Shown here: piece after piece, positions 1-7,563 of the stretch | How positions within the stretch are numbered: the stretch's first letter is position 1 | Layout of the letters: each line of letters begins with the position of its first letter | DNA from: an uncultured Bacteroidales bacterium | Lineage (GTDB): Bacteria > Bacteroidota > Bacteroidia > Bacteroidales > Paludibacteraceae | NCBI GenBank assembly: GCA_900321005.1 | Contig: ONUF01000004.1 | Coordinates: 52,815-116,814, forward strand | Direction of reading: 5' to 3' | Length of the DNA: 64,000 bases | Notes under the pieces: model-generated | What the model saw: only the letters and a program-made list of their open reading frames with translations | Database searches by the model: none | Told to the model about the DNA's origin: nothing | Made by a program: the position numbers and the translations under genes

Positions 1-492
1 CTGTACACCTACGGTATAACGAAGAGTAACCTTGCCGCGTATCTCATCTGCATCGCCAATCTTACCCGAATAAGCAGGCATATTAACAGCAACGAAGAAG
101 CCGATAATGCGGTTTGCCGGTTCGGAGAGTTGCGGATTATAATTTACAGTATAGTCCGAACTGGTCAGCGGAATAATATGGCGCAGACCTTTGTCTTCTC
201 CATTCACCTCCAGATGAGCACCGTGATTAGCCTTGATAACATGCAATACGCCATCGGGGTAGATTTGATAAGCCTGACTGATGCCACGACCGAAAGCACG
301 AATCCAATTATAGGTCTCCGCGACAGCTTCTTGCAGGAAATCATCAAACAGAAAACCTTCGCCCTTCGTCATCGAAAGGCGTTCTGTCAGATGCACCTCT
401 CCTTCGGCGCTACGATTAGCACCAAGCATCGTCGTACGCTTCTCTACAAGCGTGCGTATAGACGGTATCGGAAATGCAAATACATGTTTCAT
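1..492 (-). CDS. Partial phage protein, unknown function (runs off left edge)
   Basis: From an ATG at 492-490 the minus strand stays open for 164 codons to the first base of the window, so the C-terminus is missing. The N-terminus reads MKHVFAFPIPSIRTLVEKRT and there is no signal peptide or membrane segment. I recognise no domain. It begins 26 bases downstream of a promoter element (518-557) that is also found in front of the scaffold gene, so it probably opens a separately controlled leftward phage unit. That it is a real gene rests on the long open frame, the promoter and the shared orientation. Confidence 0.7.
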   Translation of the reverse strand, partial: MKHVFAFPIPSIRTLVEKRTTMLGANRSAEGEVHLTERLSMTKGEGFLFDDFLQEAVAETYNWIRAFGRGISQAYQIYPDGVLHVIKANHGAHLEVNGEDKGLRHIIPLTSSDYTVNYNPQLSEPANRIIGFFVAVNMPAYSGKIGDADEIRGKVTLRYTVGVQ

Positions 493-517
493 TGCTATAT
501 ACTTTCAAATTACGCCC

Positions 518-557
518 CAAAATTACTACTATTTCCGCAATCTCCTTGCGGTAAATG
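518..557 (-). promoter_or_regulatory. Phage promoter copy A with operator half
   Basis: On the minus strand CATTTACCGC (557-548) is followed after 22 bases by TAATTTTG (525-518), which matches the Bacteroidota -7 box TAnnTTTG. The promoter in front of the scaffold gene (15111-15150) has the same two blocks at exactly the same spacing, and also shares AATAGTAG just before the -7 box. Two copies inside one prophage, each facing a leftward gene, support a phage-specific promoter or operator. Confidence 0.6.
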
Positions 558-567
558 CTAAAAACTG

Positions 568-924
568 CTAAATTATCTCTTCGATGGTGAACTCGATACG
601 CGGGTCAACTTTGTCAATCAACTTGCGTCCGTGTACCTCAACGCAGTACCTGTCATTCTTGATGGCCCTGCATTGTTGCAGACAGTCCAGCAGTACCTTG
701 AAGCAGTTATCCAAGTCCGGCATCATGTTCTGATAATACACATCCACACTCAACTTGAAATAGCCGCTTATCATCTTATCACGAAGCGGACATTGTAGAT
801 AAAATGCCCGCTCATAATCCTTTATCGCCTGCGTTTTACCAAGCGAACCATGACCGGCAATCGTAATCACCTTGTAACAGTTAGCCTTGCTCGGTATCTT
901 GCCGCGTATAACCACTCTTTCCAT
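568..924 (-). CDS. rusA: RusA-family Holliday junction resolvase
   Basis: At 118 residues this matches the usual RusA length. The three aspartates that bind metal in E. coli RusA appear at the same numbers here (D70, D72, D91), and K76 is also kept, in the segment MMPDLDNCFKVLLD. RusA dimers cut four-way DNA junctions, and phages use them to resolve recombination intermediates or debranch DNA before packaging. It starts one base after the stop of the cell-wall-active gene upstream, so the two are probably translated together. A nuclease beside the lysis genes is slightly unusual, but small phage genes are often shuffled. Confidence 0.85.
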   Translation of the reverse strand: MERVVIRGKIPSKANCYKVITIAGHGSLGKTQAIKDYERAFYLQCPLRDKMISGYFKLSVDVYYQNMMPDLDNCFKVLLDCLQQCRAIKNDRYCVEVHGRKLIDKVDPRIEFTIEEII

Positions 925-925
925 A

Positions 926-1399
926 TCAACAAATCACTAAATCAAACTCGCCACCTACCTTATTCACCAATTCATAGAACTCATCTTTGCGTTTGGTGCT
1001 GTTAGATACCCAGTCGGGCTTTTTCGGATTATAGTCGCCAAACAACGGACATCCTTCAGTATCATCCACGTCGTTCCCTGCGTGCATCCGTCCACCCGAG
1101 AAGCCTTTGACTCCAAGAATTTCCGGCATCATCTTGCCGAACCTCGGACTCATGGTCATTTTGCAATGATACATACCACGAGGGATGGCAGTCTGCTTGC
1201 GAACCTTGATAGCCTCTATCTCTGCAAGCGTCATCCACTGATGAAGTCCTCGGTCAAAGTCCTCCAGCATGTGGCAGAACAGAATACCGTTTACCCATAA
1301 CTCACTAATGGTACTCTTTGTGCTGAACACCATTCGCTTAATAATCACAAGCAACTTGTCGCCATCCTTGGCAGACGCAATCAATTCTTCTTTCGTCAT
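926..1399 (-). CDS. DUF5675-family protein, putative cell-wall-active lysis enzyme
   Basis: At 157 residues, the second half has the family hallmarks: TAIPRGMY (70-77), SPRFGKMMPEIL (84-95) and GGRMHAGN followed by DTEGC (about 102-117). H106 and C117 sit like the His/Cys of L,D-transpeptidase-type folds, so action on peptidoglycan is a reasonable inference, though the reaction is not established. There is no signal peptide. Its place directly after the holin and spanin-like genes suggests it is the lysis enzyme, released through the holin. Confidence 0.6.
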   Translation of the reverse strand: MTKEELIASAKDGDKLLVIIKRMVFSTKSTISELWVNGILFCHMLEDFDRGLHQWMTLAEIEAIKVRKQTAIPRGMYHCKMTMSPRFGKMMPEILGVKGFSGGRMHAGNDVDDTEGCPLFGDYNPKKPDWVSNSTKRKDEFYELVNKVGGEFDLVIC

Positions 1400-1415
1400 A
1401 TCAATTATGTTTTAA

Positions 1416-2015
1416 TTACCAGTGATACCCCCATCCGTAAACAAAATGCACACCTATCTCCGGAGCAGCGTTTACAACCGTACCGGCGCTGTATGGGTTC
1501 TTCGTGAAAGACACTCCATAGCCGCCCCCAATACCAACTCCAATGAACTGCCCCCATCCCTTCTTCTTCACTATTGTCCGAGGCTGCACGGTGTATTGGC
1601 TTTTGAGGTCGATGCCATCTATCTTTGCTTTATAGCCACTGAACTGGATGCCTAACTCAATGCGGCTGGTGTCGGTCGTGATTGTGTCGCGGAACTCATA
1701 TGCGGTCATCGGAACTTGCACTATAATGCTATCCGAACTTGCATTATTAGTGTCGGAGGTTGCACTATTAGACACCACATTAGGCACTCCATTAGGAACT
1801 GGTGTCTTAATAGTGTCAGGCGGAAGTTGCTTGACAGGCTTTGTCTTGGCGGCTATATATGCGGTATCGTGGATAATAACCGTATCATGTTTAACCACAG
1901 GTTCAGCAGGGACTGGCTTGGCGCTACTGCCGCAAGAACGGAATCCAGCACCAAGCACTATGCCCGCTATTAAGCAGGCCGCACCGAAATAGATATGTCC
2001 TTTATTCAGTTCCAT
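1416..2015 (-). CDS. Membrane-anchored protein with C-terminal beta region, spanin candidate
   Basis: At 199 residues, one hydrophobic helix near the N-terminus (about 9-25) ends in RSCGSS. A long Pro/Thr/Asp-rich linker follows (about 30-105), with repeated DTV/DTI segments. The C-terminal part (about 115-199) is glycine- and aromatic-rich and ends in GWGYHW, much like the last strand of an outer-membrane barrel. Its start codon overlaps the holin stop by one base. A helix in the inner membrane, a linker across the periplasm and an outer-membrane-like end together fit a one-protein spanin. That role is inferred from layout only; it may instead be a related unnamed Bacteroidota phage family. 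Confidence 0.5.
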   Translation of the reverse strand: MELNKGHIYFGAACLIAGIVLGAGFRSCGSSAKPVPAEPVVKHDTVIIHDTAYIAAKTKPVKQLPPDTIKTPVPNGVPNVVSNSATSDTNNASSDSIIVQVPMTAYEFRDTITTDTSRIELGIQFSGYKAKIDGIDLKSQYTVQPRTIVKKKGWGQFIGVGIGGGYGVSFTKNPYSAGTVVNAAPEIGVHFVYGWGYHW

Positions 2016-2518
2016 TACTTAATCAGTTGTTCGCCTTTCTCCAATGTCTCGCGTACCTCATCTTCCGAACGGTGTAACTTACGAGCAATCTCGCCAATGA
2101 GGGCCGGACGCATCAACTTGAAGAAATGCAGATTGGGATTTATAATAAGCGCATTGCCGCTCACACTCCAGAACTCTGTTGCACATATCAGCGCAGCGCA
2201 GATGTTCACGCCGAAATATGTGTCACCGCAAAGACGCTCGATATGTATCAGCGCTACCAATGCCAGACCATAGATAACAACCTTGCTGACGGTATCGCGC
2301 ATCAACTCACTACGTGCATACTTACCCTGTTTGATGGCTGCCCATATACCTAACACCATGTCAATCATGATGAGCACCCCAACAGAGACGAAGGCTAACT
2401 TATAGCCTGCATAGAAATTAACTGCTGCAAATGCAACCGTAATAAACCACCCCCAAATGGAGGACAGTACCTCAGCCAATTTAGCAAAAAATGATGCTAT
2501 CATCAGAAATAGTTTCAT
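2015..2518 (-). CDS. Phage holin family protein
   Basis: At 167 residues with several hydrophobic segments: about 1-30, 33-66 containing VGVLIMIDMVLGIWAAIKQG, 79-92, and 104-120. The segment MIDMVLGIWAAIKQGKYARS is typical of the holin_4 / toxin-secretion holin family, in which a membrane pair surrounds a D-x-x-x-G motif followed by a basic stretch. Such holins make the inner-membrane lesion that lets the lysis enzyme reach the wall. It is the first gene of the lysis cassette, 20 bases after the reverse transcriptase. Confidence 0.75.
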   Translation of the reverse strand: MKLFLMIASFFAKLAEVLSSIWGWFITVAFAAVNFYAGYKLAFVSVGVLIMIDMVLGIWAAIKQGKYARSELMRDTVSKVVIYGLALVALIHIERLCGDTYFGVNICAALICATEFWSVSGNALIINPNLHFFKLMRPALIGEIARKLHRSEDEVRETLEKGEQLIK

Positions 2519-2538
2519 CGTTTTGTCGAATTATATTG

Positions 2539-3951
2539 TTATTTAATCGCATAATATCTTTTCCCACAGCCTTGCATAACAATGGATGCAATGAATGGCA
2601 TGTTTCCTTGCATATCCATCACACGGTCGCGCAATGATGGCGAGCCGGAGATAAAGTAACTCGCTTCGCCAACAGGCTCTCCATTTTCCACATGTCTGAA
2701 TTTTGCAGCCAGTTTCTTTTCTACTTTCTTTTCACCGGTCTTCATATCGGTGTTCGTGATTTCGACAATCTTGGCATCCTCAAAACAAATAGGCTTGCCG
2801 ATTAGCAGAGTTACTGACAGCCGGTCTCTTTTCAAAACGCCGAACTCGCCAACTTCGCCCTCTTTGATGTCCTGTAATGTTTGCATATTTTTATCAAATA
2901 AATTGTATTTATCACCATATGTTTTGCGCATCAGATTCTTACAACATGCATGTTTGCACCAGCCGTAATAAGATGCCATCTGTTGTTTCCAATCGTCATC
3001 AGATAGGTTCTGCTTTGCCAACTGTTTCACGCGACGCTTCATGCGAATCTTGATGTCCTTGCTCAATAGTGTATATTGACGGCCATCCTTATCAAGACAG
3101 AACTTATAACCTATCATTCGCACAGGTTCGCGCATCGGTGCTATCCTGTAATTGGGTTTTACACGCAACCCTCGCGTTGCACATATATCAATATACCATT
3201 CTACGAACTCATGCGCTTTGGCTTTGGTAGGAACAGCGGTAAACTCATCATCCGTGAAGTTTACTGTAGGATATTTCCACCGCTCATTTATCGCGCGTAT
3301 GATTGGCATATTGACAAGGATGGCCATTAACTGTGATAGGTTGATACCAATGGCAATTCCTATCTCATGCCCTTCTGCGTCAACGCTCTCGTGGAAAACA
3401 TCTACGATAGCATCCAGCAGTTTCAACACGTGTACGTCTTTGAATACCGTGCGCAAATCTGACTTGATAATATCATGTCGCAAGGATGGATAGAACTTTT
3501 GTATATCCGTCTGCACATAATACCAATCAGGATGCTGGCGCATGATGCGCTCGATGGCACGTTTAGCATCGTGGATTCCACGACCCTTGACGCAGTTATA
3601 GGTGTTGCGGACAAACTTCGAGTAGAAATAGTCGCGCAGTACCATGTACGCACATATCATTATAATCTTGTCTGGATAATGTTCAGGACAATTTATTGTG
3701 CGCTCCTTTGGCTCATACACCTTAAATGGATGCAAACCATTAAACTGATACGATTCGGATGTCAATGTTCGCAGGACGAGTTCTTTGCACTCTTCCCAAT
3801 GTGCAATCATATATTTTTGCGCCTTGTTGTAATCCGCAACAGGCATATGCGGATATTTATGCTTGATTAGCGAATGTCGCATAGCACGCTCGATGGTTTC
3901 ATCAGAGCATATCCGCTCCCATAGGCACTCACTCTTTCCATAACGCTTCAT
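2539..3951 (-). CDS. Reverse transcriptase of a diversity-generating retroelement
   Basis: At 470 residues, RT motifs appear in order: YVQTDIQKFYPSL (palm aspartate motif A, about 143-155), GIAIGINLSQLMA (about 198-210, the IGxxxSQ signature of DGR-type enzymes), FTDD in VNFTDDEFTA (catalytic pair, usually YxDD), then GLRVKPNYR and MIGYKF. It lies 115 bases downstream of the template repeat and is read in the same direction as the target gene. DGR enzymes copy the template RNA with errors at adenines, and the cDNA replaces the variable region. The extension beyond about residue 310 is longer than in many DGR enzymes and I do not recognise it. No Avd-type helical partner gene lies nearby. Confidence 0.93.
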   Translation of the reverse strand: MKRYGKSECLWERICSDETIERAMRHSLIKHKYPHMPVADYNKAQKYMIAHWEECKELVLRTLTSESYQFNGLHPFKVYEPKERTINCPEHYPDKIIMICAYMVLRDYFYSKFVRNTYNCVKGRGIHDAKRAIERIMRQHPDWYYVQTDIQKFYPSLRHDIIKSDLRTVFKDVHVLKLLDAIVDVFHESVDAEGHEIGIAIGINLSQLMAILVNMPIIRAINERWKYPTVNFTDDEFTAVPTKAKAHEFVEWYIDICATRGLRVKPNYRIAPMREPVRMIGYKFCLDKDGRQYTLLSKDIKIRMKRRVKQLAKQNLSDDDWKQQMASYYGWCKHACCKNLMRKTYGDKYNLFDKNMQTLQDIKEGEVGEFGVLKRDRLSVTLLIGKPICFEDAKIVEITNTDMKTGEKKVEKKLAAKFRHVENGEPVGEASYFISGSPSLRDRVMDMQGNMPFIASIVMQGCGKRYYAIK

Positions 3952-4065
3952 GGATGGCCTATTCTATTCCGTTCAATTTTCGCATTACACTACTCATAAA
4001 AGTATTATTCTATATGTTCCGCCATTTTATAGGCGACGTAGAACCCGGCACTGTTGTTGGATTAA

Positions 4066-4160
4066 AGAATTTTTGAAGAAGCCACGCCGTTGACATTGTT
4101 CGCATTGTTCGCATTGTTCGCATTGTTCGCCTGCCCACAGCCCGCAAAGGCGGCATGGAT
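4066..4160 (-). repeat. DGR template repeat (TR)
   Basis: This 95-bp segment aligns without gaps to 6119-6213 (offset 2053). It differs at 17 positions, all of them T on the plus strand, which is A on the template sense strand. The other 69 positions, which are not template adenines, are identical. In the target frame it would encode IHAAFAGCGQ followed by four Ala-Asn-Asn units. The end nearest the reverse transcriptase holds the invariant CGGCGTGGCTTCTTC block expected of an initiation-of-homing sequence. It lies in a noncoding gap between a small gene and the reverse transcriptase. Confidence 0.95.
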
Positions 4161-4181
4161 TCACCGGATTCACGTTCGTTA

Positions 4182-4424
4182 TCATACGCGAATAATCACG
4201 TATGATAAGTTCTCTGGAGCGAGCCAATTGCCTCCTGTATGCTGATAGCCTGCTACCGACAAAGCTGTCGCATCAAGCACATCATTATTCATAGACATAT
4301 TTGGCAACGCCTTTGACTGACGCAACGAGAGCGAACCTAACACGTCGTTGTTTACCGACATGTTAGGAAGCGCCCTCGATTGACGCAACGATACAGCACC
4401 TAATATGATTGTTTCGTCTGTCAT
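4182..4424 (-). CDS. Small repeat protein between DGR target and template, unknown function
   Basis: At 80 residues, it starts 10 bases after the target gene stops and ends 21 bases before the template repeat. Residues 8-28 and 29-49 are near copies of a 21-residue unit of the form LGxxSLRQSxALPNMSxNNDV, and a third degenerate unit begins at residue 50. The tail holds TGGNWLAPENLSYVIIRV. There is no signal peptide or membrane helix. It could be a fibre cap or chaperone, or a DGR accessory protein in the place where avd often sits, but it does not look like the four-helix Avd. I do not recognise the family. Confidence 0.6.
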   Translation of the reverse strand: MTDETIILGAVSLRQSRALPNMSVNNDVLGSLSLRQSKALPNMSMNNDVLDATALSVAGYQHTGGNWLAPENLSYVIIRV

Positions 4425-4434
4425 ATATTCGCGT

Positions 4435-6591
4435 TTAAGAATTTACGTCAATAGTCGAAACGACAGTTACAAAGAGTGCAAACTGGATGTAATTCTGGTT
4501 CAAGATGGACTTGTAGCCATTAACCATACCTCCACCACCATTCTTGGTAAAGCACTTATAGTTGCCGGATGCCTTCGGTACGTTACCAAACGGAGTGATT
4601 TCTTCCTCCGTAATAGCACCGGCATTTTTCATCGCAAAGTACTCTCCGAAAGACTGTGCCGGAATCCATTTTGTCTCTCCACCAATACGCTCTTCTCCTG
4701 AAGGAATAGTCTCCCTGTCGTCAAAGATGACAGCGATGGCGTAATCTGATGCCCCCGAATCAACATTTCCTTGCGCATCGCATACATAGAACTGTTCTGC
4801 GTTATCGCAAATGAAAGATTCATTCGGCACGATGATGCGATTATGGAACTTGATATAACTGTTACCATCATTCAGATAGGTTACCTGCGGTTTTAACGTA
4901 TCACCAAGTTCGGCGCGAGCGTAAACCATAGAGCGGCAACGGCAATACAACACATCCGGGATATTCGCATCCTTGATGGGAATCAGATAGCCGGATGCAG
5001 ATTCAAAAGTAACTGCCAAGTTCTCAATGTCACGAGTGAATATCACGTCATTGATATTGTACGTTTCATCATTGAAGAAGGCATGAGAACCTTTGACAAT
5101 ATAGAATGTCGAGGCAGACAACGTAGCTGCTAAATTGGCATCTGGAGTAACATGCGAGTCATACGGATTGATAGATGATGCTATCCAGCCTGCTTTGATT
5201 CTCTTTGCCAACGATGCGAAGACACCGTTGTATTGTACCGACAGCGGGTCTATCTTCACTATCTTGGAGAAGATGCGCCCTGACGTTTCCTGCGATGCTG
5301 TGTCGAGTTTGACATAGCCGTTCTCTACTTTCAGACAGCCATCAATGGAACGGTTATCCCAGCATCCGGCAACACCATCAGAACCGGAATTTCCAGTACC
5401 GATGATAGGGATGCTCAATGCAGGAGGTAATGCCCCGAAATAGTGATACGTGCTGATGTGAGCAGGAGAATCCGGCTTGGTCGTGAAGTCATATTTCTCC
5501 GGGTCATTGTAGATGCCGGTTGATGGTACTTCTGCAAAAATGCAATTCTCCTTGAAATACGTTTCGGGATTCAGAGTTACATGGCCAGCGGCATACAAAG
5601 CCACCAACGCATCGTAGAAATTTTTGATGCCGACTCCTGTGACGGTCATCGTTCCCCCAGTTGGAGTGCCTGTGAAATCTAATTCAGTCACAGCGCTGTC
5701 ATAAACAAACGTCGGCTCTGCATTCTCTCCCTCAACAGGGATGATGAGCAAACGCTTGTTCGTGTACTCTTGGCCGGACGCTTTATCCACATAGAACATG
5801 CGGCAGTCATTCGCGAACAGACACTGATAGAAGTAATCCGCGTGCTCGTAAATGAAATCCACCTTGCCGAAAATCCAGCGATACATATGTCCTGCATTCG
5901 TCTGCGCTGATTTGCCAGTCGCACGGACCTGCAACGGCAGGTCGTAAACGGAGCAGTTTCCGATGCGTGCTGTCGCTGACAAACCATATCCTCCGAATGT
6001 CGTTCCGCATGTATTTTGGTTCGCCACATATGGAGTGCATTTGATTTTGGCATAAATGTTCAGGCCGGTCGATTGGTTTCCTCCAATGCAGCCTCGATAC
6101 ATTTTGCTGTTTCCAATCAGAATAGGCGAAGAAGCCACGCCGAAGACAGAGTTCGCAAAGGACGCATAGGTCGCATCGTTCGCCCGCCCACAGCCCGCAA
6201 AGGCGGCAGGGATATTATTACCATAAGGTGATACAGAATAGTCTGTATCAATAGTCGTACCTCCATTAAGGTAGATGAGGTTGCGCATCGTACAGTAGAT
6301 GATTTGAGATACACCACCGCCATCATAGACTGCCGCGCCCCAGTAGTCACCGATAATCTGGAAAGAGTGATTACCGACGAAGGCTTCGTTTCCGTGACCA
6401 CGAACAACACAACCTGTAGGCGTTACGCCTGCTGCAACCTTCGTTGCCCAACCGTGACTGATGGTAGCGAAAGGATATTCAGGAGTACCATCTGCCTGCT
6501 GACCATTGCTACCGTTGTCCCAATCGACAAAGAAAGTTTGATTTCCTGCGGCATTTCGTGCTTGCCGCCAATGATTTGTATTAGTTGCCAT
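4435..6591 (-). CDS. DGR target: beta-helix-like tail fibre or receptor-binding protein
   Basis: At 718 residues with no signal peptide. Residues 20-50 (FVDWDNGSNGQQADGTPEYP then FATISHGW) resemble the start of pectate-lyase-like right-handed beta-helices common in phage fibres. The following stretch alternates short hydrophobic and polar blocks with many N, G and T, as in such repeats. Residues 127-157 are the variable region. Beyond about 230 come less repetitive, possibly jelly-roll domains. It is the last and largest of the fibre-like genes, after portal and connector genes, so it probably decides which host surface is bound. The DGR would then change that choice. A beta-helix carrying the variable site is inference from sequence pattern. 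Confidence 0.75.
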   Translation of the reverse strand: MATNTNHWRQARNAAGNQTFFVDWDNGSNGQQADGTPEYPFATISHGWATKVAAGVTPTGCVVRGHGNEAFVGNHSFQIIGDYWGAAVYDGGGVSQIIYCTMRNLIYLNGGTTIDTDYSVSPYGNNIPAAFAGCGRANDATYASFANSVFGVASSPILIGNSKMYRGCIGGNQSTGLNIYAKIKCTPYVANQNTCGTTFGGYGLSATARIGNCSVYDLPLQVRATGKSAQTNAGHMYRWIFGKVDFIYEHADYFYQCLFANDCRMFYVDKASGQEYTNKRLLIIPVEGENAEPTFVYDSAVTELDFTGTPTGGTMTVTGVGIKNFYDALVALYAAGHVTLNPETYFKENCIFAEVPSTGIYNDPEKYDFTTKPDSPAHISTYHYFGALPPALSIPIIGTGNSGSDGVAGCWDNRSIDGCLKVENGYVKLDTASQETSGRIFSKIVKIDPLSVQYNGVFASLAKRIKAGWIASSINPYDSHVTPDANLAATLSASTFYIVKGSHAFFNDETYNINDVIFTRDIENLAVTFESASGYLIPIKDANIPDVLYCRCRSMVYARAELGDTLKPQVTYLNDGNSYIKFHNRIIVPNESFICDNAEQFYVCDAQGNVDSGASDYAIAVIFDDRETIPSGEERIGGETKWIPAQSFGEYFAMKNAGAITEEEITPFGNVPKASGNYKCFTKNGGGGMVNGYKSILNQNYIQFALFVTVVSTIDVNS
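6119..6213 (-). repeat. DGR variable region (VR) inside the target gene
   Basis: This copy of the template encodes residues 127-157 of the target. Codon changes against the template are His to Pro (128), Gln to Arg (136), Asn to Asp, Thr, Tyr, Ser, Phe, Ser and Phe (139, 141, 142, 144, 145, 148, 150) and Lys to Pro (156), with Asn kept at 138 and 147 and a silent change at 155. All changes start from adenine. No stop codon or frame change has arisen. Homology stops abruptly on both sides. Confidence 0.95.
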
Positions 6592-6602
6592 ATATGAATA
6601 GA

Positions 6603-7004
6603 TTATTCGTATTGAACACTTATCTCGGCCACAGAACCGCCCGTCGTCCTACCAACCTGCCATACCAATAACGCATTAGCAGGAATACTGATTCTACTCG
6701 CACCACTGCCGGTCCACTCTCCATTAGTCAAGGTGATAGTCTGCACAGTTCCGTTAATGGATAATCTTAACGTAGATACATTGGCGGTCTTGATATTGCC
6801 TATCTTCATCGCATCAAACGTGTGCATCTGCACAACTTCACGTGCTTCCTGAAAGTCAATCACGAAGAAATGTGAACCGCCAAGCGCCTCATCAAGACCG
6901 ATTATATCACTCACTTGATGATAGTGAATAATCTGCGCGAACTCGCCAAACAGATTATTCAGGAACTTTTGCAGACCTGCGTATGATAAAAATTTTCTTG
7001 CCAT
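6603..7004 (-). CDS. Phage fibre-associated protein with shared N-terminal anchor
   Basis: The start at 7004 (MARKFLSYAGLQKFLNNLFG, 133 residues) is preferred because the upstream fibre gene at 7542 begins almost identically (MSARKFLSYPGLQAYDAKIK). Later codons at 7010 or 7040 upstream would add only an unlike leader. The rest alternates beta-type stretches (about 65-130) and includes IPANALLVWQVG. Shared starts among neighbouring fibre genes usually mean that different distal parts attach to the same site on the virion. It ends 11 bases before the DGR target begins. Confidence 0.6.
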   Translation of the reverse strand: MARKFLSYAGLQKFLNNLFGEFAQIIHYHQVSDIIGLDEALGGSHFFVIDFQEAREVVQMHTFDAMKIGNIKTANVSTLRLSINGTVQTITLTNGEWTGSGASRISIPANALLVWQVGRTTGGSVAEISVQYE

Positions 7005-7056
7005 TGTCATAAATGTTTTAGTCAGTAGCGGCGAACCCAATCGCCACTACCGTAGA

Positions 7057-7542
7057 TTATTGCTGCTCGGATTCAAACAAAGCGTCAATCTCATTGTCAT
7101 TGCCGCTATAGGTAATCTCTACCATATCTCCGGGCTGCAATGCAGTGTCCGCCTTCGCTCCCTGCGCAGCGGTAGCGAAATCACTCGCTTTTTTACCGCT
7201 GTCGGTCAAGTCACCGTTAGCATCCAGCGCCGCGAGATTGCCATTAGTAGCATTTGCTACCTTATTTGCCTTGCCATCAACGTCCACCTGAGTCGTACCA
7301 ATCAACTCAAATGCACCGTTGATAAGAACATACTCATCCTTCACATTGCTGCCGGACACTTTCGTGTTCGGTACAAGGTAAATGACATTCGTCTGTGCTT
7401 CACCGACTGCCGGAAGGGCATTCACGGTCTGCATCGTAATCTTACCTGCGGCTGCGGCTGCAACTAACGTCTCGATGTACGCCTTAATCTTTGCATCGTA
7501 CGCCTGCAATCCAGGATAACTTAAAAATTTTCTTGCTGACAT
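7057..7542 (-). CDS. Phage fibre-like structural protein
   Basis: At 161 residues. It starts with the ARKFLSY-GLQ anchor shared with the next gene, followed by a helical stretch rich in alanine (to about 35). After a beta-type middle comes the module NATNGNLAALDANGDLTDSG (about 98-117), which recurs almost unchanged in the fibre gene at 8227-8913. This module type is common in phage fibre and head-decoration proteins of Bacteroidota phages. The exact place in the virion cannot be read from the sequence. Confidence 0.6.
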   Translation of the reverse strand: MSARKFLSYPGLQAYDAKIKAYIETLVAAAAAGKITMQTVNALPAVGEAQTNVIYLVPNTKVSGSNVKDEYVLINGAFELIGTTQVDVDGKANKVANATNGNLAALDANGDLTDSGKKASDFATAAQGAKADTALQPGDMVEITYSGNDNEIDALFESEQQ

Positions 7543-7563
7543 AACTGTTTGTTTTTAATAGGG

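Noticed and set aside
4027-4227. Open frame of 66 codons with Cys-Glu-Gln repeats across the template repeat
   Set aside because: It is a different frame of the TR; its repeats are only the 9-bp template units. The TR is noncoding and the VR is used in another frame.
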